DNA of 64,000 nucleotides, from assembly GCF_000282215.1 (NCBI RefSeq), contig NZ_AKJS01000006.1, positions 1 to 64,000 on the forward strand, written 5' to 3'. A program made the position numbers and the translations under genes. Source of the DNA: Pseudomonas sp. GM21. GTDB taxonomy: Bacteria; Pseudomonadota; Gammaproteobacteria; Pseudomonadales; Pseudomonadaceae. Position 1 is the first letter of the stretch, and each line of letters starts with the position of its first letter. The notes beneath the pieces are model-generated. The model was not told the DNA's origin and searched no databases. It saw only the letters and a program-made list of their open reading frames with translations. Shown here piece by piece: positions 8,515 to 16,856 of the stretch.

Positions 8515-9915
8515 TTATTGGTCGTTCGGTGCAGTCATCAGCTCGTGCCAGTACAACCACCAGTGCCACTGGGTATCGTCCTTGGTGAAGCCTTCGTTGA
8601 CGATGCCAGGACCCGGCCAGCCCTCGGGTGCTCCTGTTTCGAAGCAAGCCTGGTATTTCAGCGTGCTCTTGCGGCCCATCGCACCTTTGGCGGCCAGGGT
8701 CATGTGAGGCCAGGTATCGGAGTCATCCTGCTCGACCATGCCCGAGGTGCCGAACAACTGGATGGTTTGCTTGAGCATCTTGTCGCGCAGTTCTGGCGAA
8801 GCGTCTTTCTCGGCAAACACCCAGTTGACGAACTCCAGCTTGTCCGGACCGCGAGGCACGTAAGCGTGCAGGGTCATCGAGCCGACTACGCTGCCATCGG
8901 GCTGCGGAATGTAAACGAAGCCGAAAAGAATGTTCGGGAACATCCCACCGACTTGCGGCGGCATGCTGGTCAGCACTTTCAACTGATCTTCAGTCAGATT
9001 GCGTGCCAGTTGCTCGACCATGTCGGCGGTCATGCCGGCAGGGGGCAATGCTTCCAGTTTTTGCTGCACAGTCAGCTCTGCCGGGTCGAGGCCGGTCAGA
9101 CGCTTGATCTTGCGCGCAAGGTCGATGCAGCGCAGCGCATGGCCGTGCGGCGAGCTGATTTCCACGCCGATCATTTCCGGGCTGAGGTCGGCTGTTTCGC
9201 CCTCGCCTTTCTTGGCGTAGTTACCCACTTCGCCCAACCAACGGTGCAAGGTCAGGGTGTGGAATCCATCGGCCGCCGATTGCTCGCCAGCCGTTTTCCA
9301 GTTGGCGTTTACGATAAAGCGCTGTGGCGGGCCGAGCACTTCCATGCCTTTGTCGGAGCGGCAGAACAACATGTCGTAATACCACTTGGCATCGCCCAGG
9401 AACTCGTCAAACGACGGCCCTTCAATGTTCCAGGTGGCGAATACCAGGCCGCCATACAGCGTGACCCGTGCCTTTTTCAGACCCAGTTCTTCTTTGGGCA
9501 GCATTTTGCCGTGCATGCATTCGCGCTCGACTGGCGAGCCGATGAAATCGCCATTGGTGCGGAAGGCCCAGCCGTGATAGATGCATTTGTGAATTTGCGT
9601 GTTGCCGCAATCAGCGGTGCTGATGCGCATCCCGCGGTGCGGGCACACATTGAGGGTTACGAATACCTCGCCCTGCTTGCCACGGGCAACAATGACCGAA
9701 TCAGACCCCATGTCTCGGACCATGAAGTCGCCGGAGTTAGGTATTTCCGACTCATGACCCAGGAGCACCCAGATCTTGCCGAAGATTTTTTCCATTTCCA
9801 GATCGTAAATTTCGTGGTCAGACAACACACGCATTTGCACTTCACGGCTGGATGGATAGATGAGGTCCGAAACCTTGGTTCCATCCGATAATACGGGGCT
9901 TGTTCTTGTTAGCAT
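8515..9915 (-). CDS. ditA1: Diterpenoid dioxygenase, alpha (large) subunit
   Basis: A 466-residue Rieske non-haem iron oxygenase. The Rieske [2Fe-2S] ligands are C91-x-H93 in CPHRG and C111-x2-H114 in CIYHGW. The catalytic iron site is in the segment NWKTAGEQSAADGFHTLTLH, with D216, H219 and H224, and the distal acid lies in EQDDSD near residues 396-400. This subunit binds substrate and inserts both oxygen atoms into the aromatic ring. Adjacent genes and the 9-kb distance to the ferredoxin gene match the published dit cluster of P. abietaniphila. Expression is probably driven by the shared element at 9965-9987 and tuned by the inverted repeat at 9990-10018. Confidence 0.95.
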   Translation of the reverse strand: MLTRTSPVLSDGTKVSDLIYPSSREVQMRVLSDHEIYDLEMEKIFGKIWVLLGHESEIPNSGDFMVRDMGSDSVIVARGKQGEVFVTLNVCPHRGMRISTADCGNTQIHKCIYHGWAFRTNGDFIGSPVERECMHGKMLPKEELGLKKARVTLYGGLVFATWNIEGPSFDEFLGDAKWYYDMLFCRSDKGMEVLGPPQRFIVNANWKTAGEQSAADGFHTLTLHRWLGEVGNYAKKGEGETADLSPEMIGVEISSPHGHALRCIDLARKIKRLTGLDPAELTVQQKLEALPPAGMTADMVEQLARNLTEDQLKVLTSMPPQVGGMFPNILFGFVYIPQPDGSVVGSMTLHAYVPRGPDKLEFVNWVFAEKDASPELRDKMLKQTIQLFGTSGMVEQDDSDTWPHMTLAAKGAMGRKSTLKYQACFETGAPEGWPGPGIVNEGFTKDDTQWHWWLYWHELMTAPNDQ

Positions 9916-9964
9916 GCTTGCCTCCTGATCAGAGCGTCACGACAGTGGTTGCAGCGAAATATAA

Positions 9965-9987
9965 GACACTTTTTCTATTTTTGTACA
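9965..9987 (-). promoter_or_regulatory. Shared dit promoter element, copy A, before ditA1
   Basis: On the minus strand TGTACA, 12 bases, GTGTC, then TTATAT as a possible -10. It is about 50 bases upstream of the ditA1 start codon. Confidence 0.78.
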
Positions 9988-9989
9988 TA

Positions 9990-10018
9990 GTATTCACTTT
10001 CAATTTGTAAGTGAATAC
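9990..10018. promoter_or_regulatory. Perfect 10-bp inverted repeat upstream of the ditA1 promoter
   Basis: GTATTCACTT and AAGTGAATAC flank a nine-base spacer. The repeat abuts the upstream edge of promoter copy A, the position expected for an activator site or an upstream operator. No second copy was noticed in the window. Confidence 0.65.
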
Positions 10019-10038
10019 CTTCGACATTCAGATAACGG

Positions 10039-11037
10039 TCAGTCCTTGGTCGGCGCCTTGCCCACTTGAGTGCGCAGCACACCAATGCCATCGATCTCCA
10101 GTTCGACCACATCGCCAGGTTTCAGATAACGCAACTGCTCCAGGCCGCAGCCGTTGCCGACAGTGCCTGAACCCAGGAACTCGCCGGGGTACAAGGTTTC
10201 TGAGCGCGACACGTGGGCGATCACGTCCTCAAAGCTCCAGCGCATATCACGCGTATTGCCGCGCCCCCACTCCTCGCCATTGACTCGGGCAACCATATTC
10301 AGGTCGTAGGGATCACCCAGTTCATCTGCGGTCACCAGGCACGGCCCCATGATGTTGGCTGTATCGAAATCCTTGCTCTTGGCCGGGCCGAGCATGCCGG
10401 GCATTTCCAGGGCCTGCGCGTCACGCGCACTCATGTCGTTGAAGATGGTGTACCCGACGATATGCGAACGGGCGGCTTCACGACTGATGTCCTTGCCGCG
10501 CTTGCCAATGTAGCAACCGAACTCCAGTTCGAAATCCATCGCTCGGCTAAAACTCGGCCATTGGAATTCATCGTCGATGCCGATCACCGCAAAACGGTTG
10601 CCCTTGTAGTAGATAGGCTGCTTGTTGAAGGTCTCGATCACCCGGTCGTCGGCACGAGTGTTCATCGCCTTCAAGGTGGCTTCAGGGTCTTCGGTGCGCA
10701 GCGCACGGGCGCGACGAGCCGCCGCGAAGCTTTGGCGCAGGTGCAGTTCGAAGCAAGAACAGTCGCGCATTTGTGGAGGCGGCTGGATCGGGGCGCGCAG
10801 TTTCACACTGGCGCGTTCCAGCACCGCAGCCGAGGGGGCCTTGGCAACCAGCGAACGGGCCAATTCAAGCGCGGGCTCACCCGCCTCCACCAAGGCCAGC
10901 ACACTGCTCAATGCCACGCTGTCGCGACTTTCCAACAAACGGTAAGCGCTTTGCAGGTCGAGCACTTGCTGGTCCTGATTGAGTAGTGCACCCGCGCGGT
11001 CAAAGCCCTCAGCGTCGGTATAGGTCACCAGTCTCAT
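10039..11037 (-). CDS. FAH-family hydrolase (positional counterpart of ditH)
   Basis: A 332-residue protein, longer than the other two FAH paralogues, with an extended N-terminal domain and the FAH catalytic core. The metal site is visible as MDFELEFGCYIG (E-x-E) and the later FNDMSARDAQ. The start MRLVTYTDAEG overlaps the stop of the upstream SDR by four bases (ATGA), so the two form a coupled pair. Family members hydrolyse acylpyruvate or fumarylacetoacetate-like carbon-carbon bonds. Because DitC performs extradiol cleavage, this enzyme is a good candidate for processing the ring-cleavage product, but the assignment is inference. Confidence 0.88.
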   Translation of the reverse strand: MRLVTYTDAEGFDRAGALLNQDQQVLDLQSAYRLLESRDSVALSSVLALVEAGEPALELARSLVAKAPSAAVLERASVKLRAPIQPPPQMRDCSCFELHLRQSFAAARRARALRTEDPEATLKAMNTRADDRVIETFNKQPIYYKGNRFAVIGIDDEFQWPSFSRAMDFELEFGCYIGKRGKDISREAARSHIVGYTIFNDMSARDAQALEMPGMLGPAKSKDFDTANIMGPCLVTADELGDPYDLNMVARVNGEEWGRGNTRDMRWSFEDVIAHVSRSETLYPGEFLGSGTVGNGCGLEQLRYLKPGDVVELEIDGIGVLRTQVGKAPTKD

Positions 11038-11735
11038 ACGCGGCCACTCACTGGCAACAGCGCGCCCGTTACCGCAGCGGCTTCGTCGGACAACAGAAAC
11101 GCCACCACCGCCGCCAACGCCTCCGGGGTTACCCACCGGCTGCTATCCGCGTCAGGCATGTCAGCACGGTTGGCTGGAGTATCGATGATGCTTGGCAACA
11201 CAGCGTTAACCGTCACGCCACGATCCTTCAGTTCTTCCGCCAGGGCTTCGGTCAACCGGGCGACACCGGCCTTGGAGGCGGCATAAGCCCCCATACCCGT
11301 CGCGGCTTTGACCGAGGCCAGCGCGCCGATATTGACGATGCGTCCTGCTTTGGAGTTCACCAAGTGAGCCAGCGCCGATTGAGAACTGACCACTGCGGTA
11401 CGCACGTTCATCTGATACAGGCGATCCCAAGTCTCCAGGCTACCGCCTTCGACGGTCTCCCAGGCAAAGCCACCCGCAACATTGACCAAACCATCAATGC
11501 CGCCCCACTGCGCGGCGATTTTCTCGAAAGCAGCGCTGGCCGACTCGGTCGAGGTCAGGTCGACACCGCCCAGGCACAGCAGATTTTCCGTGTCCAGCAA
11601 GGCGGCAGGCGCCTCGCTGCGATCCAGCAAGACAACCCGGGCGCCACGCGCCAGCAGGAATTTGCCAAGTGTGCTGCCGAGGGCACCAAACCCACCGGTG
11701 ACGACTACCCTCTTGTCCAGTAACGACTGGGACAT
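11034..11735 (-). CDS. Short-chain dehydrogenase/reductase (positional counterpart of ditG)
   Basis: A 233-residue SDR with TGGFGALGSTLG as cofactor motif, NVAGG, and active site YAASKAG. The ATG at 11735 has AGAGGA seven bases upstream; the open frame runs 31 codons farther, across the promoter element, and that extension is rejected. It is the first gene of a two-gene unit with the FAH-family gene. Copy B of the shared promoter element and an 8-bp inverted repeat lie directly upstream, so it is likely induced with the dioxygenase. The hydroxyl it oxidises is not known. Confidence 0.9.
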   Translation of the reverse strand: MSQSLLDKRVVVTGGFGALGSTLGKFLLARGARVVLLDRSEAPAALLDTENLLCLGGVDLTSTESASAAFEKIAAQWGGIDGLVNVAGGFAWETVEGGSLETWDRLYQMNVRTAVVSSQSALAHLVNSKAGRIVNIGALASVKAATGMGAYAASKAGVARLTEALAEELKDRGVTVNAVLPSIIDTPANRADMPDADSSRWVTPEALAAVVAFLLSDEAAAVTGALLPVSGRV

Positions 11736-11762
11736 CGTGAAATCCTCTTGTTGTTGTTTTAC

Positions 11763-11785
11763 GGCACGAAGGTTCAATTCGTGCC
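11763..11785. promoter_or_regulatory. 8-bp inverted repeat between promoter copy B and ditG
   Basis: GGCACGAA and TTCGTGCC flank seven bases. The site lies downstream of the -10 and upstream of the ribosome site, where a bound repressor or an RNA hairpin in the leader could control the gene. Confidence 0.5.
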
Positions 11786-11804
11786 TTCGCCGGGATGAAT
11801 ATAT

Positions 11805-11827
11805 GACACTTTTAGAAAATATGTACA
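11805..11827 (-). promoter_or_regulatory. Shared dit promoter element, copy B, before the SDR/FAH pair
   Basis: On the minus strand TGTACA, 12 bases, GTGTC, then ATATAT. It lies 70-92 bases before the ditG start and only 11 bases from the ATG of the divergent DUF35 gene, so one regulator bound here could affect both directions. Confidence 0.78.
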
Positions 11828-11838
11828 AATGATACCGT

Positions 11839-12273
11839 ATGACTTCAAGTCAAACACTCACCTGCGGACCGCTGATGCCTAGAAAACTTCCTGCACTCAA
11901 CGCCGACAACCGCGCCTTCTGGCAAGGCGGCGAACGGGGCGAACTGCTCGTTCATCGCTGCGCGGCCTGCAGCCGGTATTTCCATCCACCTGCCCCGCTT
12001 TGCCCGCATTGCGCAAGCTTTGAAGTGGCGCCAGAGCCGGTGTCCGGTAAAGGTAAAGTCCTCAGCTACACCATCAATTACCAGGCTTGGGCCCCCGACC
12101 TGGAGGTGCCCTATGTGGTCGCGATCATCGAGCTGGTGGAACAACCTGGCTTGCAATTCGTGAGCAACGTGGTGGGCATTCCGGTCACGGATGTGCACAT
12201 CGATATGCCGGTACGGGTCAGCTTCCTCAATGTCGAGGATGTCTGGTTGCCTCTGTTCGAGAAGGATCAGTGA
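11839..12273 (+). CDS. DUF35 OB-fold / zinc-ribbon protein, partner of the thiolase-like protein
   Basis: A 144-residue protein with a rubredoxin-like zinc ribbon (CAACSRYFHPPAPLCPHC, about residues 40-57) followed by an OB fold (GKGKVLSYTINY onwards). In steroid side-chain degradation DUF35 proteins pair with Ltp2-type thiolase-like proteins to make an aldolase, with the OB fold acting in acyl-CoA binding. Here its stop overlaps the start of exactly such a partner (TGATG). The first ATG is used, although no good ribosome site precedes it and a second in-frame ATG lies 12 codons in. It diverges from ditG with a very short promoter gap. Confidence 0.88.
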   Translation: MTSSQTLTCGPLMPRKLPALNADNRAFWQGGERGELLVHRCAACSRYFHPPAPLCPHCASFEVAPEPVSGKGKVLSYTINYQAWAPDLEVPYVVAIIELVEQPGLQFVSNVVGIPVTDVHIDMPVRVSFLNVEDVWLPLFEKDQ

Positions 12274-13463
12274 TGTTCGATCATCGTTATGAAAAAGACG
12301 TCGCCATCACCGGCATCGGTCAATCGGAAATCGGGCGTCCGTCAAACAAGTCAGCGATGCAGTTGACCCTTGATGCTTGCCTGGAGGCCATTGCTGACGC
12401 TGGCCTGCAGCGTAGTGACATCGATGGCGTGGCCTGCTGGCCGGGCGACAACAACAATGGCGACCCATTTTCGCCGGTTGGCCCGAGCGCGCTGAAAAGC
12501 GCCTTGGGGCTCAACGTCAACTGGTTCGGCGGCGGCTACGAAGGACCCGGCCCGCTTACCGGCGTGATCAACGGTGCCATGGCGATTGCGGCGGGCCTGT
12601 GTAAACACGTGCTGGTTTTTCGCACCATCACCGAAGCGTCGGCCCGCCTGGTGAACAAACAAGCGAGCGCCTTGACCAATAAAACTCAAGGGCGTGACAG
12701 CAGCTACGCCTGGCAGTGGTTCACGCCATTCAATGTGCTCTCGGCCACTAATCTGATGGCGCTGTACGCCCAACGTCACTTCCATGAATACGGCACCCGT
12801 CCGGAGCAACTGGCGCAAATCGCCCTGACTTGTCGCCAGAACGCCATGCGCAACCCCAAAGCGGTGTTTCGCACACCGATGAGCATGGACGATTACATGG
12901 CGTCGCGGATGATTTCCTCGCCGCTGCGTATGTTCGACTGCGACGTGCATTGCGATGGATCCACGGCCATTGTCCTGTCACGTCGTGACATCGCCCAGGA
13001 TCAGCCGAACAAACCGATTCGCATCGAGGCTATGGGTGCAGCCTTGAACCAGCCCTGGTCATGGGATCAGATTTCACTGACCAAAATGGCCGCCTTCGAT
13101 GTTGGCCAGATGATGTGGGCGCGCACCGACTACACGCCGCAGGATGTTGGCTCTGCGCAGCTGTATGACGGATTTTCGATTCTGACCATGATCTGGCTGG
13201 AAGCCCTCGGCCTTTGCCCCACCGGAGAAAGCGGAGCCTTCGTCGAGGGTGGGACGCGCATCGCGCTGGATGGTAGCTTGCCAATCAATACCAATGGCGG
13301 GCAGCTATCTGGCGGGCGCACCCATGGCCTGGGTTACGTGCATGAAGCCTGCCTGCAACTGTGGGGCCGTGCCGAAGGGCGGCAAACCCGTGAACACCGT
13401 GTCAGCACGGTGGCCGCAGGTGGCGGCCCGCTGGGGGGCAGCCTGCTGCTGGTACGCGAGTAA
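12273..13463 (+). CDS. Thiolase-like lipid-transfer / aldolase protein (positional counterpart of ditF)
   Basis: A 396-residue thiolase-superfamily protein. The N-terminal half begins VAITGIGQSEIGRPSNKSA, and the C-terminal half has the NTNGGQLSGGRTHGLGYVHE loop. The place where true thiolases carry their nucleophilic cysteine reads NWFGGGYEGPG, with no Cys, as in SCP-x/Ltp2-type proteins. Together with the coupled DUF35 gene this argues for carbon-carbon retro-aldol cleavage of a 3-hydroxyacyl-CoA rather than thiolysis. Translation is coupled to the DUF35 gene by TGATG; a longer in-frame extension inside that gene is rejected. It converges with ditR at nearly zero distance. Confidence 0.88.
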   Translation: MFDHRYEKDVAITGIGQSEIGRPSNKSAMQLTLDACLEAIADAGLQRSDIDGVACWPGDNNNGDPFSPVGPSALKSALGLNVNWFGGGYEGPGPLTGVINGAMAIAAGLCKHVLVFRTITEASARLVNKQASALTNKTQGRDSSYAWQWFTPFNVLSATNLMALYAQRHFHEYGTRPEQLAQIALTCRQNAMRNPKAVFRTPMSMDDYMASRMISSPLRMFDCDVHCDGSTAIVLSRRDIAQDQPNKPIRIEAMGAALNQPWSWDQISLTKMAAFDVGQMMWARTDYTPQDVGSAQLYDGFSILTMIWLEALGLCPTGESGAFVEGGTRIALDGSLPINTNGGQLSGGRTHGLGYVHEACLQLWGRAEGRQTREHRVSTVAAGGGPLGGSLLLVRE

Positions 13464-13472
13464 CGGTGCGTT

Positions 13473-14258
13473 TCAGTAGAGAACGCCGGCCACTTCGTTA
13501 CAGAACTCGATTAGCGCCTTGCCCAGCTGGGCAAGGCCCTCTTCATCGCGTTGACCACGGAACATCACCGCTGAAACGGTGAAATCGATGCTGTGCGTTG
13601 GTGAGTAGACCGGCGCTGCAATGGCAAGAATGCCCCCCGAAAAATGTCCATCGTCCATTGCCCAGCCACGCTCGGCAGCTACTCTCACTTCCTCACGGAA
13701 AACCTCCAGCGATAGAGGCTGGGCCCAGCGAATGTTGTCGAAACTGCTCTGTACTTCTGGGTCGTCGAGGTCGATCTGCGTGGCGAACAAACGCCCACTG
13801 GCACCCATCAGTATCGGCAGGCGCTGACCTTCAGCCATGTCGATACGCACATCAGTCGGGCTGGCAGCAGAGCTGACAATGCCCATACGGTCAGCGCTCA
13901 TTTTGCGCCAGAGGGTGATGGTTACCCGCTGCCGCGCAGCCAGGTTCTGCAACAGAGGCTTGGCCATCTGCACGCGATGGCCTTGGGTGACCAATTGTTC
14001 GACCAGGCGCGCCAGCCCCAAGCCAACCGAGTAGCGCTTGGACATGGCACTGAAGTCGACCACCTCCTCCAGCACCAGTGTGCGAAGGATGTTGAAGCAG
14101 GTACTGGGGTTGATCTTCAATTGCCGGGCGATGTCCACCGAACGCTCCGGCGTGCCCACCTGACTGAGGTAACGCAGAATACGTATGGCGTTGGAAACGG
14201 GCTTGACGAGTGTTGCGCCGGCCGATTTGGTGGTGTCGTTGACGTCAGTGAAGTCCAT
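13473..14258 (-). CDS. ditR: IclR family transcriptional regulator
   Basis: A 261-residue IclR protein: an N-terminal winged helix (PVSNAIRILRYLSQVGTPE, then SVDIARQLKINPSTCFNILR) and a GAF-like effector domain. IclR proteins in catabolic clusters often activate their operons in response to a pathway intermediate. In BKME-9 an IclR-type ditR occupies the same place between the permease and the thiolase-like gene. It is leftward, has its own 88-base upstream gap after the MFS gene, and shows a small palindrome (ACTTTAAAGT, 14272-14281) before its start that could serve autoregulation. It is a candidate reader of the shared TGnACA-N12-GTGTY element. Confidence 0.92.
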   Translation of the reverse strand: MDFTDVNDTTKSAGATLVKPVSNAIRILRYLSQVGTPERSVDIARQLKINPSTCFNILRTLVLEEVVDFSAMSKRYSVGLGLARLVEQLVTQGHRVQMAKPLLQNLAARQRVTITLWRKMSADRMGIVSSAASPTDVRIDMAEGQRLPILMGASGRLFATQIDLDDPEVQSSFDNIRWAQPLSLEVFREEVRVAAERGWAMDDGHFSGGILAIAAPVYSPTHSIDFTVSAVMFRGQRDEEGLAQLGKALIEFCNEVAGVLY

Positions 14259-14346
14259 GTCCGATCCAGTAACTTTAAAGTGCCGCCATTCTAGCCTGAG
14301 AATGATTGGCGACGTAAAAGTTTTAGCTGGGAATTAATCGAACACT

Positions 14347-15936
14347 TTAGTCGGATAGTTTCACTAGCGGTTGGTAGATCAGCCGACGGGTTTGCACGTC
14401 TTCGCGACGAAAGCGCTCGATGAGAAGCTCCTGGGCATGGTCGGCCTGGGTCACCCGCATCTGCTGGCGCAAATACTCCAGCCAGGACTCAACAATAAAG
14501 CGCTCGCTGAAGAGTTGCTCGTCCGCCATGTCGCGGTAAAGCCGCCAGTTCTGCGCACCATTACGCCGTCTTGACTTGCCGACTGCATACACAGCAGTCA
14601 GAAAGTCATCGCGGTCGGGCTCCGTGACCTGATAGACGATCTCCACCGATACTGGTCCATCGGAATAGGACACCGGACTGGCCAGCTGCAGTTTGTCGGT
14701 CAATTGCACCTCGGCAAAGTCTGCCTCCTGCCCCAGTTCCACGCGGCCGTTACGGGTAAGCGCGATGCCAAGCAGTAACAACAGCGTCGAGAGCAATAAG
14801 CTTTCGCGTAGCCCCAGATATTGGGCCATTGCACCCCATATCGCACCGCCAGCAGCCATCGCGCCCATCAAGATCAACACATAGACCGATGCGACCCGTG
14901 CGCGCACCCAGTTGGCGGCATATGTTTGCACAACCGTGGAAATGGTCGCGTTGACCGCCATCCAGCCAAACCCTGCAAGCAACATCATCGCGCAGACGCC
15001 GTAACGGTTATGGGATAGCGCGGCGGTGAGAGTCGCGAGGGCAAAGGCGATGGCGCCGCACACCAGCAGATGCCGCATACCCAATACGCGATACAGACGC
15101 GGCAAGCTGAGTGCTGCCAACACGGCACCCGCACCTAAAAATGCCATGAGCAAGCCATAACCACCGGCATCCATACCCAATTCCTGCTTGGCCACCAATG
15201 GCATCAATGCCCACAACGCGCTGGCGCTGCTGGTGAAAACCAATACCTGCTTCATGGCGCTGAACAATACCGCCGAATGACGGATATAACGCAGTCCGCT
15301 GCGCATGCCTCCGGTCAGGGTCTCCGGTGGCAAGCCCACGGCTGGCGGGTTGGGTACCAGGCGAAAGAGGAAGAGCAGCACCGCGAACATGCACAGCGCG
15401 ATGACCAAAAATACAGAGGTGGTGTTCCAGTAAGCAATCAACGCACCTGCCAGCGCCGGCCCCAACGCGCGGGTCGCGTTGATGGAAATGCCGTTTAACG
15501 ACACGGCTGCCGGTATCTGATTGCGGGAGAGTACACCGACCATGGTCACCATCCACGCCGACATTCCCAACGCACTGCCGGTACCCAGGACAAAGGTGAA
15601 CGCCAGCAACCCCCAGGTTTCCAGATGCGCGCTATACGCCAGCAGGCACAGTACCAGCGCGGCGAAGAGCATCATGCACTGCGTGATAATGAGCCAACCG
15701 CGGCGGTCAACCCGGTCGGCAATCACACCACCCGGGAAGGCAAACAGGAAGACCGGCAGGGTCACGGCTGTTTGCACGAGGGAGACCATCGCCGAGGACG
15801 TTGTCAATGTGGTCATGATCCACGCTGCAGCGACCGTCTGCATCCAGATCGCCATATTGACCACCGCCCCCGCCAACCATAAGCCGCGGAACGCTTTATT
15901 GCGAAACGGCGCCCACGCAGAACCCTTGCTCATCAT
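14347..15936 (-). CDS. MFS transporter of the MFS_3 type (positional counterpart of ditE)
   Basis: A 529-residue membrane protein with about 12 predicted hydrophobic segments, beginning around LWLAGAVVNMAIWMQTVAAAW and ending near residue 400. A soluble C-terminal domain of roughly 130 residues follows, resembling the small monooxygenase-like domain typical of the MFS_3 (EntS-like) group. The loop FPGGVIADRVDRRGW is the MFS signature after the second segment. The ATG at 15936 follows GAGG; an earlier in-frame start is weaker. It is the last gene of the leftward ditA3-B-C-D-E unit. Import of resin acid or export of a toxic intermediate are both possible. Confidence 0.9.
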   Translation of the reverse strand: MMSKGSAWAPFRNKAFRGLWLAGAVVNMAIWMQTVAAAWIMTTLTTSSAMVSLVQTAVTLPVFLFAFPGGVIADRVDRRGWLIITQCMMLFAALVLCLLAYSAHLETWGLLAFTFVLGTGSALGMSAWMVTMVGVLSRNQIPAAVSLNGISINATRALGPALAGALIAYWNTTSVFLVIALCMFAVLLFLFRLVPNPPAVGLPPETLTGGMRSGLRYIRHSAVLFSAMKQVLVFTSSASALWALMPLVAKQELGMDAGGYGLLMAFLGAGAVLAALSLPRLYRVLGMRHLLVCGAIAFALATLTAALSHNRYGVCAMMLLAGFGWMAVNATISTVVQTYAANWVRARVASVYVLILMGAMAAGGAIWGAMAQYLGLRESLLLSTLLLLLGIALTRNGRVELGQEADFAEVQLTDKLQLASPVSYSDGPVSVEIVYQVTEPDRDDFLTAVYAVGKSRRRNGAQNWRLYRDMADEQLFSERFIVESWLEYLRQQMRVTQADHAQELLIERFRREDVQTRRLIYQPLVKLSD

Positions 15937-15970
15937 CACACCTCGGCGTAACACCCATTAAAATCAGCCG

Positions 15971-16855
15971 TTACTTATCCAGCGGTTGACCCAGTCGCCC
16001 AACCGCACGCGCAGGGCTGAGCTGGCGGGGTGCAGCAATGGTATTGCGCAGTTGGCCGATACCCTCGATGTGCGCCTCGACCCGATCACCCGGCTGCAAA
16101 AAACGCCCGCTTTCCAGGCCCACTCCGCGGGTAGAGCCCGTGAACACCAAGTCACCCGGACGCAGACTGATGCGCGCATCCAGATAATTGAGCAGCTCAT
16201 CCAGGGTAAAAATCATCTGCCGGGTATTGTCCTGCTGGCGCAGTTCATCGTTGACGCTCAGGCGCAGATCCAGTTCCGGTTGCCCGGTTACACCCAGTTC
16301 GTCCGCCGTCACAACCCAGGGGCCTACTGGCGTAGCACGGTCCATGGCTTTCTGAGTGAGCAAGTCCAGGCGACCAATCTGTTTGCCGGCATCCCGCGCA
16401 CTGATGTCATTGCCCACCGTGTACCCCAGCAGACAGTCGCTGGCATGGGGTTCATCGAGCAACGGCCGGCCCACCACTGCAACCAGTTCGACCTCGTAAT
16501 CGAGCTGGGTGGTCAGCGGCGAATAATCGATCTCGTCATAAGCGCCGACCAACGCGGACTCAGGCTTGATGTACGCCAGCGGGTGCGCCGGTGCATCACT
16601 GCCCAGGCGCTTGAGATGGCTGAGGTAATTGAGGCCCACACCAAAAACCCGACTGCCAGGCTCCAGCGGCGCAAGCAGTCGCGCAGCCGACAACGGTAAC
16701 CATTCGCCAGAAAGGTCCAGGGCGTCTGGCGCAAGGTCCACACCTAGCCCGGCCCATTGGGCGAATGGCGCATTAATCCGCTGCAGGCGATCAGATTTCG
16801 CGTCCAGCAACGCCCAGAACGCCTGCCCGGCCACTTCGACCCGCGCCAGACGCAT
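15971..16855 (-). CDS. FAH-family hydratase/isomerase/decarboxylase (positional counterpart of ditD)
   Basis: A 294-residue protein with the FAH fold. The metal ligands are in LDYEVELVAVVG and GYTVGNDISARD, and the C-terminal half has the VFTGSTRGVGLESGRFL region. The start MRLARVEVAG follows the stop of ditC with one base between, so co-translation is expected. Position right after the extradiol dioxygenase makes it a likely next-step enzyme on the meta-cleavage product, such as hydrolysis, isomerisation or decarboxylation. It is closest in length and motifs to the FAH gene at 1.2 kb, so one may be a duplicate of the other. Confidence 0.88.
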   Translation of the reverse strand: MRLARVEVAGQAFWALLDAKSDRLQRINAPFAQWAGLGVDLAPDALDLSGEWLPLSAARLLAPLEPGSRVFGVGLNYLSHLKRLGSDAPAHPLAYIKPESALVGAYDEIDYSPLTTQLDYEVELVAVVGRPLLDEPHASDCLLGYTVGNDISARDAGKQIGRLDLLTQKAMDRATPVGPWVVTADELGVTGQPELDLRLSVNDELRQQDNTRQMIFTLDELLNYLDARISLRPGDLVFTGSTRGVGLESGRFLQPGDRVEAHIEGIGQLRNTIAAPRQLSPARAVGRLGQPLDK

Positions 16856-16856
16856 C

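Noticed and set aside
8443..9891. A 482-codon open frame on the plus strand opposite ditA1
   Set aside because: It is antisense to a complete Rieske oxygenase gene with all motifs, has no recognisable domain, and its composition is that of a shadow frame.
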